Shown one piece after another: positions 24,515-33,718 of a stretch of DNA of 38,540 bases. Source of the stretch: Bacillota bacterium (GTDB taxonomy: Bacteria; Bacillota; Proteinivoracia; UBA4975; VEMY01); contig VEMY01000068.1 in the NCBI GenBank assembly GCA_009711825.1, positions 1 to 38,540 of the forward strand. The letters are read 5' to 3'. Numbering within the stretch: the first letter of the stretch is position 1; each line of letters begins with the position of its first letter. The notes beneath the pieces are model-generated. The model was not told where the DNA came from, did no database searches, and worked only from the letters and a program-made list of their open reading frames with translations. The position numbers and the translations under genes are program-made.

Positions 24515-25732
24515 TTAGTTGGCATTGCCTGTGAAGTGGAAATCGTTGATTTTCAGTGCCGGCACGTAATAGTTGCCGAAGAAGAAGCTGGTGCGTTGGC
24601 GATCGCTAGACACTGCTTCAATCTTATTGAATGCTTGGAGCATACTTTCGGTAAAACGCATGTTTTTAACGGAACCGGTGATCTTACCTTTTTCGACTGT
24701 AAACACACCGTCCCGGGTAAGGGCCGTTAACTGGGCAGTTCGGGGGTTGACGGGGTTCATGTAATGAAAGCGGGTGATAAGCAGCCACTGTTGGGTTCCG
24801 GCAATAATATCGGATAGGCTCTCCTTGCCGTTGGTCATTACCAGGTTTAAGGGCATGCCGCCATAGGCTGGCATATTTACCGAATGGCCGGTACTTGGGC
24901 AACCCGCTTTTTGGGCGCTGGCCATGTCATATGTCAGGTCTTTGGCCACTCCTTGCTGGATAATTGTTACTTGCTGCCGGGGAGTGCCTTCAAAGTCGAA
25001 GGGCAAGCGCATGGTATTTTCATTTGTATAATCATCGATGATTGTAATTCTAGGGTCAAAGACCGCTACCCCCTGCTTACCGGTGAGGAAGCTAATTTGA
25101 TTCTGGACGCTTTTACCGGAAAAGCCCAGGTAGGACAAGAAAGTCATCAAGCCGCCTACCGCCGGCTGCTCGAGAATTACTGTATATGCACCCGGTTTCA
25201 GGGTCCCTGGATTCTGATTAAGCCGGGCTTTCTCATAGGCCCGGGCGAATGCGCCGGGGAAATCAAAATCTTCAACTCGGCTAGACTGTGTCTCTCCGTA
25301 ACCCGAGCCATTTTCTCCGGCGACGATTGTGGAAAAGGAAGCATTATTGTTCCTTGAAAAACGGCGGATTCCCTGGGAATTTCCCACGCTGATTTGGCTT
25401 GTGGTAATTGTTAGGGCGCCATAGGCCAGATAGTTTTCACTGAGGGTGTCTAAACACTCCTTAACCAGTTTGGCCCGGGATTCCACGTCGTAGGCTGTAT
25501 CCAATTGGGGATTAAACTCATCCTGGGCAATCTCTGCCGGTGCATCAACTAGCGGCGGCTGGACTTCGCCCTCCGGCAGGAAAGCAAGTTTGGCAATCGC
25601 TTGCTGGGTGGCTTCTCTTAACCCCTCAGGGGTAAGGATATTTGTTTTAATTTCACTCCGCTTATTCTCGGTGGTGATGATAATCGTTATTTCCGTGTTG
25701 TCCTCATAATAGAGATAGGGAAATTTGGCCAC
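24515..25732 (-). pseudogene. tldE: 5'-truncated TldE/PmbA-family metallopeptidase
   Basis: TldD/TldE degrade unstructured or modified peptides. The 405-codon reading matches TldE from EDNTEITI onward: SPEGLREA-like helix, AYGALTITTSQISVGNSQG, SRVEDFDF, the central LEQPAVGGLMTFLSYLGFSGKSVQNQISFLTGK, and the C-terminal FFFGNYYVPALKI. TldE lacks the HExxxH of TldD, as here. About 45-50 N-terminal residues of a normal protein are missing. The only usable start, a GTG at 25732, lies inside an intrinsic terminator hairpin and has no proper ribosome binding site. No tldD is adjacent, although the pair usually forms one operon. The simplest reading is a deletion that removed tldD and the 5' end of tldE. 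Confidence 0.8.
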
Positions 25733-25757
25733 TGGAAGATCATCCGGTGGCCTTTTT
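25727..25757 (+). terminator. Orphan rightward terminator inside the truncated tldE start
   Basis: 10-bp stem GGCCACTGGA / TCCGGTGGCC (one G-U pair), loop AGATCA, then TTTTT on the plus strand. No plus-strand gene ends here, so its gene seems to have been lost in the deletion that cut tldE. Confidence 0.7.
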
Positions 25758-25840
25758 GCGTGACAGATTGTTAACAGCAGTTGCCAGGGCCGGGATTTGG
25801 GAATACAATCGTAGAAGCATTGAAATACGGAGTGAGTTAT

Positions 25841-27010
25841 ATGAGAAAGATCCTTATAATCCTAATACTGACGCTGACCGTAAGCGGCTGTTCAAGCGCC
25901 GCCGGTAATTATCTGAAAGAGAACAAAAGCACTCTGGACATGAACAGTCCGGATCTGGAGTTGCTAACGCCTGACCTGGCAGATACTGAAATAATCCTTG
26001 CTGGCGAATACCACGCCGTGGCCGGCAACTTTACCGCAAAATACGGACTCATGACCACCCTGCACAAAGAAGCAGGAATCAGGTATCTTCTCTGTGAGAT
26101 GGGCCACGGAATCGCCGGACTGTTGAATCAGTACATGGAAACCGGAAAAGCCGAAACATTGGACTTTATCTTTGAAGAATTGAAGGGCTCCGGTGCATGG
26201 TCTATTGAACATCGGGAATTCTGGGAAAGGCTTCGGGAATATAACCTGCAACAACCGAAAGATGAACGAATTATTGTTATAGGAATTGATGTTGAGCACC
26301 AGTTCCGAGCGGCCCTCTACTATCTGACCACCCTCAACGGGGCCGACGAGCTTCCATTGCTTCAGGATATCAAACTACAGGATTGGGACGATTTCACCAA
26401 CTTCGTTTTTGAACTGCAGAAGGAGCGGGCAAACAAGCCTGAGAAATACAGCGATGCCCTGGCGGAAGACCTGTTCTACTTCGACGATGTCGTCGAGAAC
26501 CTGGTCAACAGGATTGCTGTGGCCGAAGCTGACCAGCAGGCGATGTATATCCGGGAACAGGCGATGTATGAGAACTTCCTCAAGTTCCATGAACACCTGC
26601 CTGCGGGCAAATACTTTGGCCAGTTTGGCATGGCCCATGTCTTTCAAGAGCAGTGCGCCTCCGATATGGAAGGGGTAGAACGCCTGGCCATGTACCTGCA
26701 GCGAGATGACTCCCCGGTGCGAGATCAAGTCATTTCAATTGCCTATATCTACATCAATTCCAAGATGTCCTCGTGGCAGAATGATTACCGAGAGCTGGCT
26801 GTCCAAGACCAGTTTACCGACACCAGACCGGTGGAGCGGCAGGCCTCAGCTGACTTTACTCTGTTCAAGCTCAACAGCGCAGAATCCCCCTACGCTGAAG
26901 AACCGTTGCTTATTCCCGGACCCTACAGGGGAGTGACAACAGATTATTTTCAATATGTCCTGGCAATCAAGAACTCGCCGGCAACAACACCATACGGACC
27001 GTGGGAATAG
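25841..27010 (+). CDS. EreA/ChaN-like (Tiki/TraB-fold) lipoprotein
   Basis: A 389-residue lipoprotein: signal helix RKILIILILTLTVSGC with lipobox VSGC (Cys at about 17). The domain shows the GEYHAVAGN motif (Glu-x-x-His near residue 60), ILCEMGHG-like strand-turn, IIVIGIDVEHQ and GKYFGQFGMAHVF. This order of Glu/His motifs belongs to the erythromycin esterase/ChaN/TraB superfamily, in which hydrolases of several substrates and haem-binding proteins are found. The exact activity cannot be told. The ATG at 25841 has GGAG eight bases upstream; a longer open frame from 25781 lacks a site. Its stop is followed by palindrome copy 4. Confidence 0.7.
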   Translation: MRKILIILILTLTVSGCSSAAGNYLKENKSTLDMNSPDLELLTPDLADTEIILAGEYHAVAGNFTAKYGLMTTLHKEAGIRYLLCEMGHGIAGLLNQYMETGKAETLDFIFEELKGSGAWSIEHREFWERLREYNLQQPKDERIIVIGIDVEHQFRAALYYLTTLNGADELPLLQDIKLQDWDDFTNFVFELQKERANKPEKYSDALAEDLFYFDDVVENLVNRIAVAEADQQAMYIREQAMYENFLKFHEHLPAGKYFGQFGMAHVFQEQCASDMEGVERLAMYLQRDDSPVRDQVISIAYIYINSKMSSWQNDYRELAVQDQFTDTRPVERQASADFTLFKLNSAESPYAEEPLLIPGPYRGVTTDYFQYVLAIKNSPATTPYGPWE

Positions 27011-27012
27011 AT

Positions 27013-27041
27013 CCAGCCAGCGGGACCTGTCCCCGGTGGCT
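27013..27041 (-). repeat. GGGGACAGGTCC palindrome, copy 4
   Basis: AGCCAGCGGGAC and GTCCCCGGTGGCT form an imperfect 12-bp stem around CT. It lies between the lipoprotein stop and the kinase gene and closely resembles the copy at 29303. Confidence 0.7.
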
Positions 27042-27058
27042 GAGAAGGAGTATGAAAA

Positions 27059-28042
27059 ATACATAAAGATGAAACACAGGAGCTATTAACCCGGGACTTT
27101 CTCGACCAGGTTGCAGGGCTGTTTGCAATTGATAGCAACTCGATTAAGTATGTTGGCGGGTTTGAGAATGTAATCTATCAGGGGCAACGCAACGGGCAGC
27201 CGGTGATTTTGCGCATCGTCCATAATAAACACCGCACTGCGGCACAAGTCTATAGCGAATTGCACTGGCTGGAATTTTTGCGTCACCACGGGGCAACTGT
27301 TGCCGGTCCCTTTCCTTCACTGAATGATAATCTGGTGGAAACCATTGTCGTCGAGGACACGCCGTTACATGTCAGCGTGTTTGCCCGGGCCCGCGGGAAG
27401 CTGATTGACATCCGCCAGGAGCGCAATAACAAGCAGCTGTTTCAGGCCTGGGGACTGGCAATCGGCAGACTCCACCGCCTGACTGCAGACTATCGTCCCC
27501 CGGCGGATATTGTCCGGCGGGAAGATGATGTAAATATCTTTAAGAGTACCCTCGCTCAGTATATACCGGCGGAACCGGCGCTTCAGGAACGGGTTGCCGC
27601 CATCGTAGGCGCCACCGAACGTTTGCCCAAAACAAAAGACTGGTACGGCCTGATTCACTCTGATGTCCACCAGTATAACTTCTTCTACGACGGTGAAGCG
27701 GTGCAAATCTTCGACTTCGATGACGCCTGTTACCATCAGCTGGCCAGCGACCTGGCCATTCCCCTGTACTATGCAATCTGGGGCAACAACCTGAAATCCC
27801 AGGCAGAAAAAGATGCCTTTGGCCGCCTGTTTTTTGAGCACTTTCTAATCGGTTACCAGCGGGAATTTCATGTGTCCCGCGAACATTTGGCGACCATCCC
27901 CTTGCTGCTTCAGTTCAGGGATTGTGAGCTGCTGGCTGTGTTGCTGTCCGAGTTTGGCGCGACGCCCTCCGAGAAAGAAATCGCCCTGGTAGAGAGCTTT
28001 AAGAAGCGCTTGCTTGAAAATCAACTGATAGTGAATATCTAA
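27059..28042 (+). CDS. APH-fold kinase (CotS/homoserine kinase II-like), start unresolved
   Basis: A protein-kinase-like phosphotransferase with the Brenner motif HSDVHQYNFFYD and the metal-binding DFDDACYHQLASDLA. Relatives phosphorylate small hydroxyl or amino compounds. The family-like N-terminus (TQELLTRDFLDQVAGLF, then YVGGFENVIYQ) is in frame back to about 27059, yet no ATG, GTG or TTG lies in frame upstream of the GTG at 27203. An AAGGAG at 27045-27050 points either to the in-frame ATA at 27059 (eight-base spacing) or to an ATG at 27052 that would need one extra base after codon 4. Starting at 27203 would cut the first lobe. Single gene with a strong terminator. The substrate is unknown. 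Confidence 0.8.
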   Translation: MHKDETQELLTRDFLDQVAGLFAIDSNSIKYVGGFENVIYQGQRNGQPVILRIVHNKHRTAAQVYSELHWLEFLRHHGATVAGPFPSLNDNLVETIVVEDTPLHVSVFARARGKLIDIRQERNNKQLFQAWGLAIGRLHRLTADYRPPADIVRREDDVNIFKSTLAQYIPAEPALQERVAAIVGATERLPKTKDWYGLIHSDVHQYNFFYDGEAVQIFDFDDACYHQLASDLAIPLYYAIWGNNLKSQAEKDAFGRLFFEHFLIGYQREFHVSREHLATIPLLLQFRDCELLAVLLSEFGATPSEKEIALVESFKKRLLENQLIVNI

Positions 28043-28047
28043 CAAAT

Positions 28048-28096
28048 AAGACCGATTCGACTAAGCTTATCGCTGATGCGAATCGGTCTTGTTTTT
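28048..28096 (+). terminator. Terminator of the APH-fold kinase gene
   Basis: Perfect 12-bp stem AAGACCGATTCG / CGAATCGGTCTT, 19-nt loop, then GTTTTTG. It starts six bases after the stop. Confidence 0.9.
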
Positions 28097-28156
28097 GCTC
28101 GGGAACAATAGCTTACGGCAATCGACGGCCGCAAAGGGTGGATATCGCAACTACTA

Positions 28157-29245
28157 TTATAGGTAGTGCTTCAGGGAGTTAAGCAATAAATCTAGATCTT
28201 CCTTTGTGTGGTCGGCGAAAATCGAGCACCTGAGCACACCTTCCGGGCCGGCGCCAACATATTGAGAGTAAATTATGCAGATGCCGTTCTCCATTAACAC
28301 TGCTTGAACTTTCTTCATCTCGGCGGCAGTCCCCAAGGTAAAGGTAGCTGCTGGCGAATCATTCAATTCGACATCAATTCCCAGGGCCAGCAACCCTTCT
28401 TTAAGGTACTTGGTATTTTCCCGCAGCCTGGCCAAAAGCTCCGGGTGTTTTTTTACATAGCTTAGGCTGGCAGCAGTCATGGCAGCAGCTGCCGTCATAC
28501 CTGCAGTCGCCCCTTTGGCGGGAGGCGATGAGAGGATCGCGTCGATTGCCAGCCGGGAGCCCACAGCGATTGCCCCATAGGCGCAAAAGGCCTTGGCCAT
28601 CGAGCCGCCACCAATAACCCGCTCCCGCGGTAAGTCAAATTTCTCGATCGCCCCGCGTCCCCGTTCACCGATTGCACCAAAGGAATGGGACTCATCGACA
28701 ATCATCCAGCCCCTATGTTGGTTAATTATCTCATAGTATTTGTCCAAGGGCGCGAGGTTTCCATAGGTAGGGAACATACCATCAGTGGCAACCAGAGGTA
28801 TCTGGCCTGTTTTTAAGTTTGCCGACACTACACGCGCTAAATCATCCGGGTCAGTATGCTTGAATCTATAAACAGGTTTATTGGCAGTAGCTGCACCATC
28901 ACAAACGCTATAGTGGGCCTTTTCGTCCATGAAAATCACATCATATTCTGGCGCCAGTCCCTGTAAAGCCATTGAAGCAAAGAGATAGCCGGCGGAGAAA
29001 AACACCGCTGCTTCTGTGTCAAAGAATTCAATCGCTGCTTGTTCGGCTTCAGAATATGGCGGCGCCAAGAAATTATAGTGCCGGGGAATTTGTCCCACAG
29101 AGCCGTATGTTTCGAGCGCACTGATTGCAGCAGCCAGCAATTCTTTTTGGTCGCTAATGCCAAGATATGAGCAACCGGTGAAGTTGGTAATCTTGCGCCC
29201 ATCGATAATCATTTTTGCGCCGCTATGTGAGTTAATAACTCTCAT
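28157..29245 (-). CDS. PLP-dependent alpha-oxoamine synthase (BioF/KBL/serine palmitoyltransferase-like)
   Basis: The family condenses an amino acid with an acyl-CoA and releases CO2. The 362-residue protein has the expected fold-type I landmarks: FTGCSYLGI, the FMDEKAHYSV segment, MIVDESHSFGAIG (PLP-binding Asp) and GGSMAKAFCAYG, where the lysine should hold PLP. Pieces such as FKHTDPDDLARV and the PRHYNF turn recall serine palmitoyltransferase subunits more than BioF. No biotin, threonine-degradation or lipid genes are nearby, so the acyl-CoA and amino acid cannot be named. The ATG at 29245 has GGGGG nine bases upstream. The reading ends with three stop codons in a row (TAA TAG TAG). Confidence 0.85.
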   Translation of the reverse strand: MRVINSHSGAKMIIDGRKITNFTGCSYLGISDQKELLAAAISALETYGSVGQIPRHYNFLAPPYSEAEQAAIEFFDTEAAVFFSAGYLFASMALQGLAPEYDVIFMDEKAHYSVCDGAATANKPVYRFKHTDPDDLARVVSANLKTGQIPLVATDGMFPTYGNLAPLDKYYEIINQHRGWMIVDESHSFGAIGERGRGAIEKFDLPRERVIGGGSMAKAFCAYGAIAVGSRLAIDAILSSPPAKGATAGMTAAAAMTAASLSYVKKHPELLARLRENTKYLKEGLLALGIDVELNDSPAATFTLGTAAEMKKVQAVLMENGICIIYSQYVGAGPEGVLRCSIFADHTKEDLDLLLNSLKHYL

Positions 29246-29302
29246 ATGCCCGTCCCCCTCATTTTCTATTAGTAATAGTCTACCTTCTGACAGGTTAACT
29301 GT

Positions 29303-29341
29303 CCACCCAGCCAGCGGGAGCTGTCCCCGTTGGCCGGGTGG
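29303..29341 (-). repeat. GGGGACAG(G/C)TCC palindrome, copy 5
   Basis: A 39-nt imperfect palindrome with outer arms CCACCC / GGGTGG and inner GCGGGA...TCCCCG. It lies upstream of the alpha-oxoamine synthase gene and shares most of its inner part with the copy at 27013. Confidence 0.7.
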
Positions 29342-29416
29342 CATACACAGGAGCAGTATACATAATATTTCAAAACAGTATCAATGTTTATTTTTTCACT
29401 ATTAAGGAGTACCCTT

Positions 29417-30133
29417 ATGGGAGAATTATCTTCGGGAGGAATTATCAGGATTGTTTCTGTTCAAAATGTATACAAAAACTATCAGCTGGGCAAAACCACT
29501 GTGCCGGCTTTGCGTGGGGTGAACTTGGAAATCACGGAAGGGGAGTTTGTCTCGGTGGCCGGCGCCTCCGGCAGTGGCAAGTCAACCCTACTCAATCTGA
29601 TTGGTTGCCTAGATACTCCCAGCGAGGGCAAAATCCAGGTGGCCGGCAACCTGGTTAACAGCTTGACCGAAGGACAACGAAACTTGGTGCGCCTGACGGT
29701 GATTGGCTTCATCTTTCAGTCTTTCAACCTGATTCCCGTACTCAACCTCCGGGAAAATGTGGAGCTGCCGCTCTTGATTCGCAAGGATGTCTCGGCGACA
29801 GAACGCAAGAAACGAGTCGACTATTTTATTGATGCAGTCGGCCTCTCCGGGCAGGCTCAACAAAAGCCAGCCGAAGTCTCCGGCGGGCAGCGGCAACGGG
29901 TTGCAGTGGCAAGGGCGCTGGTAACCCATCCCAAACTGGTCCTAGCCGATGAGCCCACCGCCAATCTCGACTCCAAGACTGGCATTGAAATCATCGAACT
30001 GATGCAGCAGATTAACCGTGAGCATAAGACCACCTTCATCTTCTCTACCCATGATCCCAAGGTGATGCAGAGGGCAAGCAAGATTTACCACATGGAAGAC
30101 GGTGTTATCCGGAGGGAGCAAGCATGCGGTTAG
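29417..30133 (+). CDS. ABC transporter ATP-binding protein (MacB/LolD type)
   Basis: It powers the two FtsX-like permeases encoded next. The 238-residue protein has Walker A GASGSGKST (49-57), the Q-loop FIFQSFNLIPVLN, signature VSGGQRQR (154-161), Walker B LVLADEPTANLDS (175-187) and the H-loop STHDP. The set is typical of the LolD/MacB exporters that move lipoproteins, peptides or antibiotics by a mechanotransmission mechanism. The ATG at 29417 has AAGGAG eight bases upstream. The stop overlaps the first permease's start by ten bases (ATGCGGTTAG), showing one operon. The substrate is not visible. Confidence 0.93.
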   Translation: MGELSSGGIIRIVSVQNVYKNYQLGKTTVPALRGVNLEITEGEFVSVAGASGSGKSTLLNLIGCLDTPSEGKIQVAGNLVNSLTEGQRNLVRLTVIGFIFQSFNLIPVLNLRENVELPLLIRKDVSATERKKRVDYFIDAVGLSGQAQQKPAEVSGGQRQRVAVARALVTHPKLVLADEPTANLDSKTGIEIIELMQQINREHKTTFIFSTHDPKVMQRASKIYHMEDGVIRREQACG

Positions 30134-31326
30134 TAAATTTTGCGTGGAAAAATGCCAGTGGCAACCCCTGGCGAGCATTGGCCCTGGGGACGTTTATTTT
30201 CCTGGCCAGTTTCGTGCTCTTAGTCAGCAATGCCTTCTTCAGCACCGTCATGGGGAATATAGAGAATTCGCTGATTAATTCCCTGACCGGGCACATCCAG
30301 GTCCGTTCCGAACTTACCTAGGAGGAAGACATGCTGGCAGTCCAGACCAGCTGGGGCGATTTGCACTTCCTCAGTCCAGACCAGGTTGCAAACGCTGAAC
30401 AGGCTTTGTCGGAGCACAATCTGCAAACTGTCCCCAGGGTAAGGGTGAATGTCGCCCTGCAGCATGAACTGGACCAGGGCTTCGCCATGCTCATCGGTCT
30501 CGAGCCCAGCAGCAATCAGTATCAGCAGGCAGTGAGCTTAGACAGCGGCGCCTACGTGGCCCGCGCGGGTGAGATAGTCCTCTCCTCCCTCCTGGCCGAA
30601 TCCCTGGACGTGGGTGTGGGCGATCAGATAGAAGCCGCCACCGAACACACGACGCTGCCCCTGACGGTTGTCGGCGTTGGCGATGTCGACCTCTTGTCCT
30701 TGTTTGGATTTGCAGCTGTCTACTCCGATATCGAAAGCGCCAGACAGCTGGCAGGCCTGGCGCCAGAAACCGCAACTGATATCATTGGTTTTGCGACAAC
30801 AGACAACGCTGGCGTGGTTGCCGATTTACAGGCAAAGCTGTCCGGCTTTACCGTGAGCCACTGGGAAGACATGGGCGGTTTTGTAAAAGGCGGGCTCAGC
30901 ATGTACCGGGCAATGTTTATCCTGTTTATTTTGGTGATGATGGTCATCATCAGCATCTTGATTATCAACCTGATCTTTATGATGGGTATCGAGCGCCAGC
31001 AGGAGATTGGCACCCTGCGGGCCATCGGCTATAGCAAACTCCAGGTGGTGCGCATCTTCTTAGCGGAAATAATATCCATTGCCGCCCTGGCCTGCGCACT
31101 GGGGTTGGCAGCCGGTTCCGCCCTGGTTCTGGCCTTATCCAGAGTCACGATTGAAGCCGGCCCCCCGATTGATTTCATCTTGGGCAGGGAATTTACCATC
31201 CGTTACGATATCAGTCTAATCTATCCGGTGGCGGCGGTAATCTTAATATTTACACTGGTTGCGGCCCTGTGGCCAGCGTGGAAGGCTTCTTCCCTGGACC
31301 CGGCCGAAACCCTTAAGGAACAATAG
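30124..31326 (+). pseudogene. FtsX/MacB-type ABC permease 1, interrupted by an in-frame amber
   Basis: The first exporter permease: TM1 at about residues 18-40, a large outer domain, and three C-terminal helices with the FtsX motif MGIERQQEIGTLRAIGYSKLQVV. Codon 66 is TAG (30319-30321), exactly in frame, between GHIQVRSELT and EEDMLAVQTSWGD. The frame is otherwise open for 400 codons. Other genes here end in TAG (cas7, the ABC gene), so TAG is a normal stop and a Gln or Glu codon mutation is likeliest. An internal restart at the ATG 30331 would drop TM1. A GGAGG follows the TAG at once, so reinitiation is conceivable but would give a split protein. Confidence 0.82.
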
Positions 31327-31337
31327 GAGGGTCGAGG

Positions 31338-32671
31338 ATGATTATACTGAAAATTGCCCTACGCAATGTTCTGCAAAATAAACGCCGCTCGCTGCTGATC
31401 GGACTTACTCTGTTTATCATCTCGTTTATGCTCCTGACCAGCAATGCTGCTATGAACGGGGTTGAGAACCAGGTTATCAGCGGCTATGTCAACTACCAAT
31501 CCGGCCATGTGGCGGTACTGTGGAGCGAGATGAAAGATGTCAACACTTCCGAACCTACCCGGTTTACCGACAGTTTAATTGGCTACCAACAAGACAACCG
31601 GGGAGCAAAGGAGCGGTCAGTCGAGCGGCTCCTAGAGTTTTTAGCCGAAAACGAACACCAGGTGACCCACGCTTTTCCGGCGATTCTACGCCCAGTTCGC
31701 TTCAGCTATGGCAATCATCAGGATCAGCTGACAGTCTATGGCCTCACACCTGAGTCTGCCCGCTACCTCCAGGATGCCAAGACGCTGGAGATAGTTGCCG
31801 GGCGCCTGCCGGATGCCGACAATCCAGGGGTCACCGTCAGCCAGCGCCTTTCCGATGAACAGGGCGTTCAAATCGGCGATCGCTTAAACCTGCGGATTGC
31901 CTCTGCAGATAATGATGTGTTTATCCACGAAGCCAGGGTCCTGGGGATTTACGCCAATGGCGCCGGCTACGAAAACTCCTACGCATTTATGGATAACTCT
32001 CAGGCCCGGGAGCTCTTTGCCGTGCCCGAACCTTTCTTTGACATCTGCCGGATTTACCTGGGTTCGGCTGGCAATGCCAGCGATTTCGCTGCCCGGCTGG
32101 ATGCCCAACTGCTAACTGAAAACGAGACCCTGCGGGCGGAAGATTACCGCCAGGCCTCCCCATTTTATACCAATAACTCCCGGAATATGAAGCTGATGTT
32201 TAACATCTTTATCCTCTTTATGTTGATGGTAATCGCCCTGGGGGTCGTCAGCACAGTGCGAATGAACCTCTTCCAGCGCCTGCAGGAATTTGGCACTTTG
32301 CGGGCCATCGGTTACAGCCGCTGGCAGAGTTATAGCATCATCTTTGCCGAGATGTTTCTGTTGACTGCAATCACTATGGCGGCGGCCTTAGCCTGTACGC
32401 TGGTCTTGGTGACAATTTTTGGCCGCACGGGTATCTATGTGGGCTCCGCCCTGCCACCTATGCGCTGGGCGGCGAACGGTTCTGGCCGCAGTTGAAATTC
32501 GCTGATGTCCTGCTGGTCCTGGGCATAAACACAGCCTTCACTCTGCTGGCAACCGTAGGCCCGGGCCTGAAAATCTGTTACCAGCAAATAACCGACCTGA
32601 TTGCCAAACGGCAGCGCCGGTTTTCTGTCGCCGGACAAATAGTTCGTGAGCTTCTGGCGAAGTCCAGATAA
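31338..32671 (+). pseudogene. FtsX/MacB-type ABC permease 2, frameshifted near its end
   Basis: The second permease of the exporter starts 11 bp after the first, with GGAGG upstream. It has TM1 (about 18-37), an outer MacB-like domain and the FtsX motif FQRLQEFGTLRAIGYSRWQSY before the last helices. At about 32453 a base is missing (CTG-CCA where CTG-GCC-ACC restores the frame). The frame then continues as TYALGGERFWPQLKFADVLLVLG with the final membrane helix and ends at 32671. As read, the protein stops at 32495 and lacks its last helix. Loss of one G from a GG pair matches the other lesions in this window. Confidence 0.85.
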
Positions 32672-32675
32672 GTAA

Positions 32676-32706
32676 AAGAAGCTGTACCACGAGGGTGCAG
32701 CTTCTT
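32676..32706. terminator. Bidirectional terminator between convergent genes
   Basis: 13-bp stem AAGAAGCTGTACC / GGTGCAGCTTCTT with one G-U pair and a 5-nt loop. It begins five bases after the permease stop and ends one base before the stop of the leftward kinase gene. Confidence 0.8.
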
Positions 32707-33507
32707 CTATATTCTCCTTAATTGCTGCTCCACTGTCCGCATCAGGAACTCGGACTCTTCGGGAATGCCTTCCGCCAGGCGGGCAGCGGCCACCGGCAGC
32801 AGCCAAGCTTCGACCTGGCCGGCGGTGAGGGTGCCCCGGCGCAAATAGCTGCGTAGATAATTGCGTTGGAACCATTTGCGCACCGAGCGAATTATATACT
32901 GTTTGTACACGGCCATATCCGGGGGCAACGCACCGGATTGTAGCATCAGGCAAGAACGAGCCACATCGGCAGCCGGGTTGCCGCTGGCAGCGTTGGGCCA
33001 GTCGATGATAATCGGCCCCCGGGAAGATAAAATGATGTTGTCGGGGTGAAAATCTCCGTGGCATAAGGCGTTTTCGCTGGGCAGACGCTCCAGATACACG
33101 GAGATTACCTGTTTCTGTTGGGATGAGAGGCCGGTTGCCCGCTCGATTTGCCGGCTGAGATATTCTTTTTGATTTGGCAACCCCGTCAGCTGCACATTGT
33201 GAATGCGCAAATGGAGAGCCGCGAGCACCCCGCTCGCCCGCAACAAGATAAATGGATTTTTCATCATTGCCGAAAGCAAAGTCGGGCCAGTTATCTTTTC
33301 AGCCACAATCCCGGGACTACCATCCACTTCCAGGATTTCATACATTTTAAACACCGGCAGATCCGTCTCTTGAATCAACTTGCCAATCTGATATTCATGC
33401 TGCGCTGACTTACCGGCCAGTCCGGCGTGAAATAGCTTGAGAACTCTGTTCTCGCCAAGGTCTATTATGTCTGCAGTCCGGCCGCGGCCGATAATCTTTT
33501 TTTCCAA
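32707..33507 (-). CDS. Aminoglycoside-phosphotransferase-family kinase
   Basis: A 266-residue APH-fold kinase. It begins with a nucleotide-binding beta-hairpin (IGRGRTADIIDLGENRVLKLF, with Lys29 probably the ATP-anchoring lysine). The catalytic loop LCHGDFHPDNIIL and the metal motif IIIDWPNAASGNPAADVA follow. The Asp-Trp-Pro variant is common in proteins annotated as choline or methylthioribose kinase relatives, but the substrate is not defined. The TTG at 33507 is the likely start since GGGGAGG lies six bases upstream. Monocistronic, sharing a terminator with the ABC operon. Confidence 0.85.
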   Translation of the reverse strand: MEKKIIGRGRTADIIDLGENRVLKLFHAGLAGKSAQHEYQIGKLIQETDLPVFKMYEILEVDGSPGIVAEKITGPTLLSAMMKNPFILLRASGVLAALHLRIHNVQLTGLPNQKEYLSRQIERATGLSSQQKQVISVYLERLPSENALCHGDFHPDNIILSSRGPIIIDWPNAASGNPAADVARSCLMLQSGALPPDMAVYKQYIIRSVRKWFQRNYLRSYLRRGTLTAGQVEAWLLPVAAARLAEGIPEESEFLMRTVEQQLRRI

Positions 33508-33622
33508 GGGAATCCTCCCCTCTTTACTCTAAGCCGGGACCCGCTGATGACTCTGCATCCCCGGTTATCCCCTAATAGTTTCCACATCCGATTTGTTTTT
33601 CCTGCCAGGTGTCTCCAGACAA

Positions 33623-33644
33623 CAAAAAAGCCCCTATAGGGGCT
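33623..33644 (-). terminator. Terminator of the Cys-rich protein gene
   Basis: AGCCCC / GGGGCT with a TATA loop (33629-33644), followed by TTTTTT on the minus strand. It lies 75 bp downstream of the leftward stop at 33719. Confidence 0.8.
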
Positions 33645-33718
33645 GTGCCAGTTAATTCTTTAGGAAATAGAAGACCACAAGTTTAAGAAAGCATATTTCT
33701 ATATTCTGTAACACAACA

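Noticed and set aside
24401-24730. Rightward ORF across the convergent gene ends
   Set aside because: It runs through the palindrome and antisense to tldE, with no supporting start.
30319-30321. Pyrrolysine recoding at the in-frame TAG
   Set aside because: TAG ends several intact genes here (for example cas7, the lipoprotein and the ABC ATPase), and no pyl genes are seen; a nonsense mutation is simpler.
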